DNA from: Ureibacillus thermosphaericus
Lineage (GTDB): Bacteria > Bacillota > Bacilli > Bacillales_A > Planococcaceae
Assembly: GCF_012396605.1 (NCBI RefSeq)
Contig: NZ_JAAXPW010000026.1
Location: 1 to 47,781 of the forward strand
DNA length: 47,781 nt
Reading direction: 5' to 3'
How positions within the stretch are numbered: the first letter of the stretch is position 1; every line of letters begins with the position of its first letter. Shown here piece after piece: positions 25,609 through 34,477 of this stretch. The notes beneath the pieces are model-generated. The model saw only the letters and a list, made by a program, of their open reading frames with translations. It made no database searches and was not told the origin of the DNA. The translations under genes and the position numbers were made by a program.

Positions 25609-26559
25609 ATGGAAGAAAATCAAGTTCGTAGTAGAAGTGAAAAACGTTATAAGAAAAAACGTTTACGTAAAGGTAGAGTAATACTATTTTCAATTTTCAT
25701 TGTGCTGATTGCAATCATTGCATATTCTATTCACCAATATCGTACGGGGTTAGAACTGGCTGGCGAAGAGAATAAAGAAGAAATAGAATTTACACCCGAT
25801 GAACCTAAAGAAAAAATCGAGAATTATTTAATAATTGGTGTGGATAGTAGGGGAGAGGAAAAATCCCGATCCGATACGATGATGGTTCTTTCTTGGAATA
25901 AAGAAACCAACGATTTAAAGTTAGTTTCTTTCATGCGAGATATTTATGCAGATATACCAGGATATGATCGTTGGAAATTAAATACCGCTTATTATTTAGG
26001 TGGGGTACAACTGTTGAAGGATACATTGAATCATATGTTTGAAATCCCGATTCATCATTATATGGTGATTGATTTCAAAAGCTTTGAAGCGATGATTGAT
26101 ATTTTAGCACCAAATGGTATTGAAATAGAAGTTGAAAAAGACATGTCCGCTTATATTGGTGTAACCTTAACAAAAGGTTTGCAACGTTTAAACGGTAAAG
26201 AATTATTAGGATATGCGAGATTTCGACACGATGCTGAAGGCGATTTTGGAAGGGTAGAGCGTCAACAAAAAGTCATTGAAGCATTAAAAGACGAATTGTT
26301 AAAGCCGCAAAATGTTAAAAATTTACCAAAACTTATCGGTGCGGCACAAGGCTATATCATCACGGATATGTCTTCAGTAGAGGAACTAAAAACTGCTTTA
26401 TCAATTGCAAAAGGTGGATCACCTTCCATCGAAAAGATGACAATTCCTGTAGAAGGGACATATCGATTTAACTCCTATCAACATGCAGGATCGGTCATTG
26501 AAATCGACTTGGAGGCCAATAAGAAAAAATTGCATGAATTTTTAAAAATAGGGGAGTAG
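25609..26559 (+). CDS. LytR-CpsA-Psr (LCP) family wall-polymer ligase
   Basis: 316 residues from ATG 25609 (AAGGGG eight bases upstream; ATG 25603 is too close to it). A basic cytoplasmic tail (RSRSEKRYKKKRLRKGR), one membrane helix (VILFSIFIVLIAIIAYSI) and an external LCP domain: IIGVDSRGEEKSRSDTMM with catalytic Asp/Arg, SFMRDIYADIP, LNGKELLGYARFRHD and FGRVERQQ. LCP enzymes move teichoic acid or other polyisoprenyl-linked polymers onto peptidoglycan. Closest groups are TagU/MsrR-like; the exact polymer is not known. The next gene follows after 64 bp and may be co-transcribed. Confidence 0.9.
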   Translation: MEENQVRSRSEKRYKKKRLRKGRVILFSIFIVLIAIIAYSIHQYRTGLELAGEENKEEIEFTPDEPKEKIENYLIIGVDSRGEEKSRSDTMMVLSWNKETNDLKLVSFMRDIYADIPGYDRWKLNTAYYLGGVQLLKDTLNHMFEIPIHHYMVIDFKSFEAMIDILAPNGIEIEVEKDMSAYIGVTLTKGLQRLNGKELLGYARFRHDAEGDFGRVERQQKVIEALKDELLKPQNVKNLPKLIGAAQGYIITDMSSVEELKTALSIAKGGSPSIEKMTIPVEGTYRFNSYQHAGSVIEIDLEANKKKLHEFLKIGE

Positions 26560-26623
26560 AGAAGTTTTTTTCAGAAATTATTCATGATAAAATAATTTTG
26601 TCGAAATTTGATGAGGTGATTTT

Positions 26624-27844
26624 TTGGAAAAAGACAAAGAATTAGAGCAAGAAGTAAAACAAAATAAATATTCCATGTTTCAGACAACAAAATACATTCG
26701 ATTTCTTGGAGGTAAAAATTTACTTTTCTCGCTAATCGTTCTTTTATTATTAGGCTGCGTAATTTTCGTTTTTAATAAAGTTTCGTTTATCTTTTATCCG
26801 ATTCAAGTATTGTTTGAAGTAGTAATACTCCCAGGAGTTCTTGCTGTCATTTTATATTATTTATTTAGACCGTTATTGTATTTGTTGGAACGGTGGATCC
26901 CGAGAATTTGGTCAATTTTTTTAATATTCATTATTGCGATTAGCGCCATTACATTATTGGTATTACTTGTCTTTCCATTTTTGCGGGATCAATTTACGAA
27001 TTTAGTACATGAGTTTCCTGTTTATTTCATGGCAGTTGTAGAAGGGACTGTTACGTTTTTAAATAATTCTGGTGTGAATGAACTATTCTCAAAATACAAT
27101 ATTGATTATGACCGAGTATTACTGGATGTAACGAACAATTTAATTACGACGGTAAGGGAAACTTTTGCGAATTTAGCAACTACTGTAGCGAGTGGCATCA
27201 CAGGATTTGTTTCAACGGTAACGGGAATCGTTTTATCTTTAGTAACAGTACCGTTTATTTTATTCTATCTATTATATGAAGGAGAAAAATTCCCAAAATT
27301 CATTTTAAGTATTTTTCCTCCTCGCATGCGAAATGATGCATCCAAAGTGATGAAAGCAATGGATCATCAAATCAGTCATTACATACAAGGTCAAATTTTA
27401 GTTTCTTTCTGCATCGGCGTCATGATGACAATCGGATTTTTAATCATTGGGTTAGATTATGCGTTTTTACTTGGATTTTTAGCGATGATTACAAGTGTTG
27501 TGCCTTATTTAGGGCCAGCCATCGCCATCACACCTGCCATCATCATTGCAATCGTAAATTCACCATTGATGGTGTTGAAATTAATTATAGTATGGACGAT
27601 AGTACAATTAATTGAAGGAAAGCTTATTACACCGAATATCATGGGTTCTTCATTAAAGATTCATCCAATTACGATTATTTTCGTATTATTAACAGCGGGT
27701 TCATTATTTGGTGTGGCTGGGGTCGTATTAGGAATTCCAGGATATGCCTTGCTGAAAGTGTTAGTGACATACATGTTCCAATTGTTTAAAAGGCGCTATA
27801 ATCGATTTGAAGAAGATGAAACGAATAAATATCATGTAGAATAA
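26624..27844 (+). CDS. AI-2E family transporter (YtvI/PerM-like membrane protein)
   Basis: 406 residues from TTG 26624 behind GATGAGGTGAT. About eight hydrophobic segments, the family's EGEKFPKFILSIFPP loop, and the conserved late region VPYLGPAIAITPA and LIEGKLITPNIMGSSLKIHP. This is the AI-2E/UPF0118 family; members include quorum-signal exporters (TqsA) and Na+(Li+)/H+ antiporters, so the substrate cannot be told from sequence. A terminator follows immediately. Confidence 0.88.
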   Translation: MEKDKELEQEVKQNKYSMFQTTKYIRFLGGKNLLFSLIVLLLLGCVIFVFNKVSFIFYPIQVLFEVVILPGVLAVILYYLFRPLLYLLERWIPRIWSIFLIFIIAISAITLLVLLVFPFLRDQFTNLVHEFPVYFMAVVEGTVTFLNNSGVNELFSKYNIDYDRVLLDVTNNLITTVRETFANLATTVASGITGFVSTVTGIVLSLVTVPFILFYLLYEGEKFPKFILSIFPPRMRNDASKVMKAMDHQISHYIQGQILVSFCIGVMMTIGFLIIGLDYAFLLGFLAMITSVVPYLGPAIAITPAIIIAIVNSPLMVLKLIIVWTIVQLIEGKLITPNIMGSSLKIHPITIIFVLLTAGSLFGVAGVVLGIPGYALLKVLVTYMFQLFKRRYNRFEEDETNKYHVE

Positions 27845-27845
27845 A

Positions 27846-27878
27846 TCGGCTATTTATTAGCCGGTTTTTTATTTTTTA
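27846..27878 (+). terminator. Rho-independent terminator
   Basis: ATCGGCTA pairs with TAGCCGGT around TTTAT, followed by TTTTTATTTTTT. Confidence 0.85.
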
Positions 27879-27930
27879 GAAGAAATATCTTCGCATGACT
27901 AAAGTAATAAACGCTGCTCTAAATAAAGAA

Positions 27931-27966
27931 AAACTATCATTCAACTATTCAAGTGAATGATAGCTT
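27931..27966 (-). terminator. Rho-independent terminator of aminotransferase gene
   Basis: On the minus strand CTATCATTCA pairs with TGAATGATAG, followed by TTTTTC. Confidence 0.75.
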
Positions 27967-27982
27967 ATCAATTCGAATAATA

Positions 27983-29146
27983 TTAAATTTTTAATTCGCG
28001 TAACCGTTCAATCGCTTCCTCTAATAATTCTTTTTCTTGAACGAGGGCAATGCGTACATATCCTTCTCCTTCAGATCCGAATGTAATTCCTGGGACCATG
28101 ATTACTCCTGCTTGTTCTATAGTTTTAAATGCGAAAGACACACTATCAATGGAATAAGGATATTTCGCCCAAACAAACATCCCTCCGTTTGATGGGGCGT
28201 ATTCCCAACCGATTTTTTCTAGCCCTTTTGTAATGACATGATGTCTTTCAGCAAATGTCTTACGTAAATGATCAGTGATAACTTCCGAATTGTCTAAAGC
28301 AAGTGCGGCAGTGGATTGAATCGGTTCAAAAATACCGTAATCTAAATTTGATTTCAATTGTTTCATAATATTTATCATTTCTCTATTGCCAACGATGTAA
28401 GCTACTCTGGCGCCAGCTAAGCTGAAACTTTTTGATAGAGAATTGATTTCTATTCCAACATCCTTTGCACCTGGAGCATTTAAGAAGCTGATTGGTCCCT
28501 CTCCAGTAAAGTAAAATTCTGAGTAGGCCGCATCATGTAGGACGATAATGTTATATTTTTTTGCAAATTCTACAACTTCCGTAAAATATTCGATAGTAGG
28601 CATTGCCGGAACAGGATTTCCTGGTAAATTCAAAATAAGCAATTTCGCTTGCTGGGCAATTTCTTCAGGAATCGCTGTTAATTCTGGAAGAAATCCTCTT
28701 TCCTTATTTAATGGTATGTAATAGGGGCGGGCACCTGCCAAATGAATGCCGGCAATATAAGCGACATAAGCAGGATTTGTAGTGAGAACGATATCGCCAG
28801 GATCACAAAAGGCGATTGGTAAATGAACTAGTCCTTCTTGAGAACCCATTGTGAGTAAAACTTCTGACTCGGCATTAACATCTACTTTATTGACTCTCTT
28901 ATAATAGCGTGCAACTGCCTCATTAAATTCCATTGTTCCTGTTAATGTGTACCCATAGGCAGCAGGATTTTTGCTTTTTTCCGCCATGTGATTGCGAAGC
29001 ATTTCATGAGGTGGTAGATCTGGACTTCCAAGGCTCAAATCAATCATTTTCATTCCTTTTTCTTGATAAGCTCTTGCATGATCCTTTAATTGACCGAATA
29101 TTGCTGGTTGGAATAATGACATCTTCTTAGAAGGTACAATATTCAA
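27983..29146 (-). CDS. PLP-dependent class I/II aminotransferase
   Basis: 387 residues from TTG 29146, eight bases after AAGGAG; GTG 29155 lies within that ribosome site. Fold type I aminotransferase: LSLGSPDLPPHE near the N-terminus, YGYTLTGTMEFNEAVARYY, NLPGNPVPA (Asn177), HDAAYSE (Asp205, Tyr208) and the PLP-binding Lys239 in NSLSKSFSLAGAR. This resembles the LL-diaminopimelate/aspartate-like aminotransferase group of Bacillales, but the amino donor is uncertain. Monocistronic. Confidence 0.88.
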   Translation of the reverse strand: MNIVPSKKMSLFQPAIFGQLKDHARAYQEKGMKMIDLSLGSPDLPPHEMLRNHMAEKSKNPAAYGYTLTGTMEFNEAVARYYKRVNKVDVNAESEVLLTMGSQEGLVHLPIAFCDPGDIVLTTNPAYVAYIAGIHLAGARPYYIPLNKERGFLPELTAIPEEIAQQAKLLILNLPGNPVPAMPTIEYFTEVVEFAKKYNIIVLHDAAYSEFYFTGEGPISFLNAPGAKDVGIEINSLSKSFSLAGARVAYIVGNREMINIMKQLKSNLDYGIFEPIQSTAALALDNSEVITDHLRKTFAERHHVITKGLEKIGWEYAPSNGGMFVWAKYPYSIDSVSFAFKTIEQAGVIMVPGITFGSEGEGYVRIALVQEKELLEEAIERLRELKI

Positions 29147-29311
29147 TAGTAACACTCCTTAATTTTGACGAATTTGAATATAAAAAATATTTTAACATAT
29201 TTTTCAATACTTTTAATCTTTCTTCAATACAGTAAAAATTAAGTTTTTTGATTTAATTAACAATTTTGTTTATGATACAAGAAAAATAGTAAAAGTTTTG
29301 GAGATGAAAAT

Positions 29312-30115
29312 ATGAGAGTGTATTCCCTAAGTGGTCCAAGTGGTTCTGGAAAAAGCACGAGCGCTTTACAGTTTGCCCATGATCATCGAATTGAAGCAAT
29401 CATTGATGATGGATTATTAATTAAGAACGGTCAAAAAATTGCAGGTACTTCAGCAAAATTTGAAAAAAATACAATAAAAGCTATTCGAAGAGCGATATTT
29501 CAAGATGAATTACATAGAAAAGAAGTAATGGATGCAATAAAAAAACATCATATTCAATCGATTTTAATTATTGGAACGAGCGATAAAATGACAAAAAAAA
29601 TTGCTGAACAATTGAACATTGGTCCAATTCAACAGTTTTATTATATTGATAACATACGCTCGAAAAATGAGATTAAATTAGCTCAATTTATTCGCTCGAC
29701 TCAAGGTAAACATTTAATGCCCATTCCTTATCGTCAAGTGGAGCAAAATTTTTTTAAACGTTTTATTCAAAAAGGGTTTGATATTTTTTCAAAGAATCGG
29801 GTGAAATTAGGAGAAACGACGATTGTTCAACCTGATTTTCATCGTCAAACAATTGAAATATCACCGAATGTTTTTATTGATTTAATTCACTATGTTGTTT
29901 CGAATTATCCGGTTATCGCGAAAGTAGATTCTATACAATTCACAATGAAGAAATTGACGCCAAAAATTTATATATCCCTTCAGATTAAAGCACCAGTACA
30001 TTACGATGTGGTCAATGCTATCGAAGAATTGCAAAAGCAGATTTCCATTGAATTTCAACGCCATTTTGAATTTGAACCAATGCAAATGCAAATTTTTATT
30101 AAAGGAATAATGTAA
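29312..30115 (+). CDS. P-loop ATPase with Asp23/Gls24-like C-terminal domain
   Basis: 267 residues behind TTTGGAGATG. Walker A GPSGSGKST at 8-16 opens a short nucleotide-binding domain (DDGLLIKNGQKIAGTSAKFE, then ILIIGTSDKMTKKIAEQL). The last ~90 residues (IEISPNVFIDLIHYVVSNYP ... QIKAPVHYDVVNAIEELQKQ ... MQIFIKGIM) follow the pattern of Asp23/Gls24 (DUF322) alkaline-shock domains. I do not know a function for this pairing; it is a genuine fusion in one frame. No neighbours on the same strand within an operon. Confidence 0.7.
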   Translation: MRVYSLSGPSGSGKSTSALQFAHDHRIEAIIDDGLLIKNGQKIAGTSAKFEKNTIKAIRRAIFQDELHRKEVMDAIKKHHIQSILIIGTSDKMTKKIAEQLNIGPIQQFYYIDNIRSKNEIKLAQFIRSTQGKHLMPIPYRQVEQNFFKRFIQKGFDIFSKNRVKLGETTIVQPDFHRQTIEISPNVFIDLIHYVVSNYPVIAKVDSIQFTMKKLTPKIYISLQIKAPVHYDVVNAIEELQKQISIEFQRHFEFEPMQMQIFIKGIM

Positions 30116-30116
30116 A

Positions 30117-30156
30117 GGACTGTCCAAAAACTACAATACTTTTTCGGACAGTCTTA
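30117..30156 (+). terminator. Rho-independent terminator
   Basis: AGGACTGTCCAAAAA pairs with TTTTTCGGACAGTCTT directly after the stop of the P-loop gene. Confidence 0.8.
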
Positions 30157-30275
30157 CTATTGCATTTTGTGTGAATTATATGAAAACATCTACTTGCAGT
30201 TATTGATTTTAGGCGAAAGGGAATTGATAGCCGTGATTTGGATTTACTAATGACTTTTCTGAAGCCTACAAAGCT

Positions 30276-31070
30276 TTAGTTTTTCCGTCTAAACTGAGGC
30301 ATTCGTTTCTCAACGAAAGCACGAACTCCTTCAGGAAAATCCTCAGGATCGACAAAAGATGTAGTGCCTTGCCATAGGGCTGGAGTTGAGTTAACGCACT
30401 CTTTTACCGAATTTTTGACCGCCAGTAATGAAGCAGGGGACATGCTCGCCACTAGTTTTCCCAAACGAATAGAGAAACGAGTTAAATCTTTTTCAGGCAC
30501 TAAGTAGTTTAACATACCGGCTCTATATGCTTCCTCTGCTTTAAATGTACGGCCAGTGAAAACAAAATCTTTTGTCGTTGCTGGGCCAACTAAATCAACG
30601 AGTCGTTTTGCAAACTTATTATTCAATGTAATGCCGAGCTTCCCAACTGGAATTCCCATGCGAGCTTTCTCAGAACCAATTCGTATATCACAAGCTAATG
30701 CAAGCTCAAGACCTGCTCCCATCGCTGGACCGTTAATGACACCAATTGTAGGAAGTGGTAAGTTTTCGATGGTGGAGATTGTATTTTCCATTCGAACAAA
30801 GGCCTCTTCAGCTTCTTCTAATGACATGCGATTGAATTCTTTTATATCTGAACCAGCAGTAAAATTCTCACCGGATCCTCGAAGAATTAATACTTTATTT
30901 TTTGGATTTTTTATAGATTGCGTAGCGATTTTTGCTAGTTGATCCCACATTTTTGCTGTCAAAGCGTTTTTTAATTGCGGTCGATGAATGGTGATAATGG
31001 CTAAACCAGCTGTTTCTTGATAGACAATTTTTGCTTCTTCTTCTTCGAGTCTCGTCGTACGAACTTGCAT
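30276..31070 (-). CDS. Crotonase-fold (enoyl-CoA hydratase/isomerase) protein
   Basis: 264 residues from ATG 31070 behind AAAGGAGG. The CoA/oxyanion regions are clear: ITIHRPQLKNALTAKMW, GENFTAGSDIKEF and NGPAMGAGLELALACDIRIG. The segment that usually holds the two catalytic glutamates of hydratases reads ARMGIPVGKLGITLNN and lacks both, so simple enoyl-CoA hydration is doubtful; an isomerase, hydrolase or other crotonase reaction is more likely. No beta-oxidation partner is adjacent. Confidence 0.85.
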   Translation of the reverse strand: MQVRTTRLEEEEAKIVYQETAGLAIITIHRPQLKNALTAKMWDQLAKIATQSIKNPKNKVLILRGSGENFTAGSDIKEFNRMSLEEAEEAFVRMENTISTIENLPLPTIGVINGPAMGAGLELALACDIRIGSEKARMGIPVGKLGITLNNKFAKRLVDLVGPATTKDFVFTGRTFKAEEAYRAGMLNYLVPEKDLTRFSIRLGKLVASMSPASLLAVKNSVKECVNSTPALWQGTTSFVDPEDFPEGVRAFVEKRMPQFRRKN

Positions 31071-31393
31071 TCTCAATACCTCCTTTACATTAGTTTCATA
31101 TTACTTGAATTAAGTAAATTATCCTACAGCTATTTCAATATTCACAATAAATTAAACAATTTTCAGAAATAATCGACAAATTTATTTAGTGAAGGGTAGG
31201 GAGGAGGAACAAAAAGAAATGAAACATTGTGATGACCATCTGCTCCAATCGCCGTAGTGATACTGCAAGCTCAATCGAGCACATATTTATATTAAATGTA
31301 GTGTTAGCCATTACAATGAATGTCTATTAATTAATATGGTTGAATATTTTTATTATAATGAAATACATAAAACATCAATAAAGGAGCATAATT
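31071..31393. other. Gap before yqeY
   Basis: Nothing recognised. It holds the ribosome site of the crotonase gene on the left and the AT-rich leader of yqeY on the right. Confidence 0.5.
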
Positions 31394-31819
31394 ATGTTGA
31401 AAAAAACAGTTTTTGAACAATTAAAACAAGCGATGAAAGAAAAAGATGTTGTGGCGAAAGGAGTTCTAACATTATTAAAATCTGCATTAGATCAAGCAGA
31501 AAAAGAAAAAGGCTCTGAACTTTCATTTGAAGAAGAAGTAGCGGTTATTAATCGTGAATTGAAACAGACTCAACAAGCGTTAGAGGGTGCAAAACAAGCG
31601 AGCCGTGAAGACTTAATTGAAAAAGAAAATCGTAAGCTGGAAATATTACAAAGCTTCTTACCAAAACAATTATCAGAAGAAGAAATTGTCAAAATTTTAG
31701 TGGACGCAGGTATTACAAAAGGAATGAATATGGGCGAGGCGATGAAAATTGCAAAACCGCTCCTTGCTGGCAAGGCTGATGGAGCAACAATCGCAAAAAT
31801 GGTGAAAAGCCTCATATAA
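31394..31819 (+). CDS. yqeY: GatB/YqeY domain protein
   Basis: 141 residues behind AAAGGAGC. Helical YqeY fold: LKQAMKEKDVVAKGVLTLLK, then INRELKQTQQALEGAKQASR, FLPKQLSEEEI and GEAMKIAKPLLAGKADG. It corresponds to the tail domain of GatB, which contacts tRNA in the amidotransferase; free-standing YqeY is widespread and of unclear role. Full family length. A terminator follows. Confidence 0.9.
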   Translation: MLKKTVFEQLKQAMKEKDVVAKGVLTLLKSALDQAEKEKGSELSFEEEVAVINRELKQTQQALEGAKQASREDLIEKENRKLEILQSFLPKQLSEEEIVKILVDAGITKGMNMGEAMKIAKPLLAGKADGATIAKMVKSLI

Positions 31820-31824
31820 GGTTA

Positions 31825-31864
31825 ACGAAGACTTGTTTAAATTTTTAGACAAGTCTTTCATTTT
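31825..31864 (+). terminator. Rho-independent terminator of yqeY
   Basis: AAGACTTGT pairs with ACAAGTCTT around a 12-nt loop, then TCATTTTA. Confidence 0.75.
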
Positions 31865-31947
31865 ACCGTTGACAGAAAATTAAAACTGTACTATATTAGA
31901 ATAAAAATAAAACAACTGTTATAGTACAATGTAAAAGGGGGATATGT

Positions 31948-32106
31948 ATGACAATTTATCAAGAAGGCTATGAGTATTATGTTTCAAAATGTGAGCAGTT
32001 TGGTCTTGAACCAATCAATTTTACAAACTTTATCGAACATTTATCTCAAGAACAGTTGGACAGATTTAATGAGCATGCACGAATAATGAAAGAACAAGTT
32101 AAATAA
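31948..32106 (+). CDS. Small protein of 52 residues, unknown function
   Basis: ATG 31948 follows AAAAGGGGGAT at ideal spacing; the product begins MTIYQEGYEYYVSKCEQFGL, continues NFIEHLSQEQLDRFNEHARI and ends KEQVK. One helix-rich domain, single cysteine, no signal or membrane helix. A strong terminator follows 70 bp downstream. A credible small expressed gene; family not recognised. Confidence 0.65.
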   Translation: MTIYQEGYEYYVSKCEQFGLEPINFTNFIEHLSQEQLDRFNEHARIMKEQVK

Positions 32107-32175
32107 TCAGATAAAATCGCTAGATTATAGGAAAGAGGTTAATAATTTGGATATATTTAAAATTGAAGTCGATTA

Positions 32176-32212
32176 AAAGCCTCACTTGTTTTGTAACAAC
32201 AAGTGAGGTATT
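32176..32212 (+). terminator. Rho-independent terminator
   Basis: CCTCACTTGTT pairs with CAACAAGTGAGG, then TATTTATTTG. It ends the small gene at 31948. Confidence 0.8.
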
Positions 32213-32246
32213 TATTTGCAAAAAATTGCAGTATGTAAAAAAATAA

Positions 32247-32274
32247 CACCATTTTCATTAAAAATGGCGTTCAA
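32247..32274 (-). terminator. Rho-independent terminator of the repeat protein gene
   Basis: On the minus strand AACGCCATTTTT pairs with AAAATGGTGTT and is followed by ATTTTTTTAC. Confidence 0.75.
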
Positions 32275-32291
32275 TTAAAAAGATAATGAAG

Positions 32292-33683
32292 CTATTCATC
32301 CAATAAATCGAGTATACGATTGTATTCGGGAGCACCAATACAATCATAGTATTGGAAAAGTAAGTCGGAATTTACTTTGATTTTATCTTTATGATTTAAA
32401 TACATTTGCTCTGTTAAAAAGCGAATAATTAATGGTACCGGTTTATCGTGATTGAATTGGTTCATATGTTTTTCAATGAATTCTTCCGATAAAACACACC
32501 TTAAATTGTTTCCTAAGCATTCAAAGTCTACGTATTCTATATGCTCATTTAAAAATTCATCCGTTAAATGTTTATTATATAAACATACGATTTTCCAATC
32601 AATTTTATCTTTATATCGATTTAACCAATGGGGCTCTAAAATCGCACTAATTAATGAAATTTGTTTTGCATTGTATTTGTTAAATTGTTCATCCATTTCT
32701 TCATTTGTTGGTTTTTTATAACCCATGTCATCATATAACTGGCAAGCGAGGGAAGGAATCCCTTTTACCATGTGTTCGCTGCCAGGCCATTTAAATGGAC
32801 CGCGATCAAACTCAAAAAATTGGAAATCTATTTTTTCCTCTTCTTCCTCATATTCATCTTCATCTAATAAATGAATGGTTGCATATTCACTAAAATAAGT
32901 GTCATCTTCAATAAATTCATCAATTTCATCTGCAAAATGAGGATTGATTTCTTCTTTTTTACGTATTAATTCGTCAACAATATATTTTTTAAATGAAGGA
33001 GTTAGTCTTGCGAGTACTGGATAATTATATTGCAGCGCGGCAACATCTACTAAATCTAAATGATCGATTAAATATTTTTCAGTGATTTGATCACATGCAT
33101 AACATACATAAGCAAAATCTACATATTTTAAATATGGCTCAAATTCCGTTGGATGCAACTTTATTAAACTATACCTCCAGTAACAATAATCCATTATAAA
33201 TTTCTTTGATAAATGCGGATTGTCTCTTTGGATTTCTTCTGCACTTGTTTCATCAATAATAGGACCGTAATGAACAGGTATGGACGTGACATCAAAATCA
33301 TCAGGTATGTTTAATTGTTCAAGGGTTTTTTTCGGATTAAATCGCTTTCGACGGCTTGGATGAGTTTTGATGGTATATGTCCCGATGGAACCTCTTTCGT
33401 CTAATAAAATATAAGATAATTCTTGTTTTTGATCTCTCGTTAACTTCGTATCTTTTGGAAATTTTACAGCAGCAAAATAAGTAATATCATCAAGATTGTA
33501 ATAAAATTTATATTCTCCTTCACGAGTAAATTCAGACCGCGAATTATTTTTCTTCCAATATATTAACGCACCTAGAATGGGCGGATAATTTGAAAAATAG
33601 ATGTTAGCAATAGAAAAAATATTATGAGATAAAGATTCATCATATACTGCTTTAATAAATTCGATTTTTTTAATTTTAAGCAT
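32292..33683 (-). CDS. Helical-repeat protein of unknown function
   Basis: 463 residues from ATG 33683 behind TGGAGG. The C-terminal half contains a degenerate unit of about 23-25 residues: DQITEKYLIDHLDLVDVAAL, HLTDEFLNEHIEYVDFECLG, LSEEFIEKHMNQFNHD and LTEQMYLNHKDKIKVN. Each is a pair of short helices with the pattern L-S/T-E-x-F/Y-L/I...H-x-D/E-x-V/I-D. A very acidic linker (LLDEDEYEEEEEKIDFQF) separates two repeat blocks. No catalytic motif, signal or membrane segment. Such repeats usually bind proteins. I cannot name a family. Monocistronic. Confidence 0.75.
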   Translation of the reverse strand: MLKIKKIEFIKAVYDESLSHNIFSIANIYFSNYPPILGALIYWKKNNSRSEFTREGEYKFYYNLDDITYFAAVKFPKDTKLTRDQKQELSYILLDERGSIGTYTIKTHPSRRKRFNPKKTLEQLNIPDDFDVTSIPVHYGPIIDETSAEEIQRDNPHLSKKFIMDYCYWRYSLIKLHPTEFEPYLKYVDFAYVCYACDQITEKYLIDHLDLVDVAALQYNYPVLARLTPSFKKYIVDELIRKKEEINPHFADEIDEFIEDDTYFSEYATIHLLDEDEYEEEEEKIDFQFFEFDRGPFKWPGSEHMVKGIPSLACQLYDDMGYKKPTNEEMDEQFNKYNAKQISLISAILEPHWLNRYKDKIDWKIVCLYNKHLTDEFLNEHIEYVDFECLGNNLRCVLSEEFIEKHMNQFNHDKPVPLIIRFLTEQMYLNHKDKIKVNSDLLFQYYDCIGAPEYNRILDLLDE

Positions 33684-34477
33684 GCTCGACCTCCATATTG
33701 TTATTATACCCTTTTAGGAATAATAACGTAGAATAAATTGTTTGAATAAATTGATGGAAAAAACAACAGTATTTCCATGTATATGTACTAATAGACTATC
33801 TTGTAAAGTTTATGAAAGTTATATCATAATCATGAATAATTTGCATTTAATTTTATTAATTTTAACAAATTCTTCATTTTCTTTGATTGAACATGAACAA
33901 TAATTAAGTAAAAAATGATCATTTATAAAAAAAATCATCCACGAAAGTTTGGATGATTTTTTTATTCAAAATAGAACTTCTATAAAAATGTTTTTTAATG
34001 GAACAGCAAATATGATTAGAAAAACCAGGTTGCTAGTTTTGTAACAGAATAATTTTCCTCGAAATTTGTAAGAGAGGCAATATAACTCAAGTGGGCAGAT
34101 CAAAAAATTAAGGTAGAGGAAATTCATCCTAAATAATATTGATAGTCTTTTCATTGCTGAAGAAAATATTTTCGAGTTGGTAAAAGGGAAGTGGGGAAGG
34201 GGAAGGACTAGCACGTGAAAATGATATGGTTACTCCAATTAAATTTGAAGGATTATATAAAAATTTTAGATAATACAGGAAGTTAGTGATTGTCTAATTA
34301 CTGTGTTGTTATTATTTTTATTTAATAGGAATAGGCATTTGTAGAAGGAGATTTACGTTAGATGATTTTCTATAAAAATGTGAAATTTTTTCCTTCATTT
34401 CTAGTACATATGACTCAAATCAATTATTAAAACTTGCATTTATTATAGTAACTTCAAGAATGGAGGTGAATGAAGTG
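33684..34477. other. Long gap upstream of rtp region
   Basis: No convincing gene; a stretch near 34150-34270 reads GLARENDMVTPIKFEGLYKN in one frame and may be a gene relic. It holds a terminator (33930-33964) and two inverted TATGTACTA cores at 33782-33790 (+) and 34402-34410 (-), discussed under findings. Confidence 0.4.
33930..33964 (+). terminator. Terminator-like hairpin without an obvious gene
   Basis: AAAATCATCCA pairs with TGGATGATTTTTTT. No + strand gene ends upstream, so it may end a small RNA or a lost gene. Confidence 0.6.

Noticed and set aside
33966-34214. 82-residue minus-strand frame in the gap before rtp
   Set aside because: No ribosome site, Phe/Leu/Ser-rich composition of AT-rich noncoding DNA.
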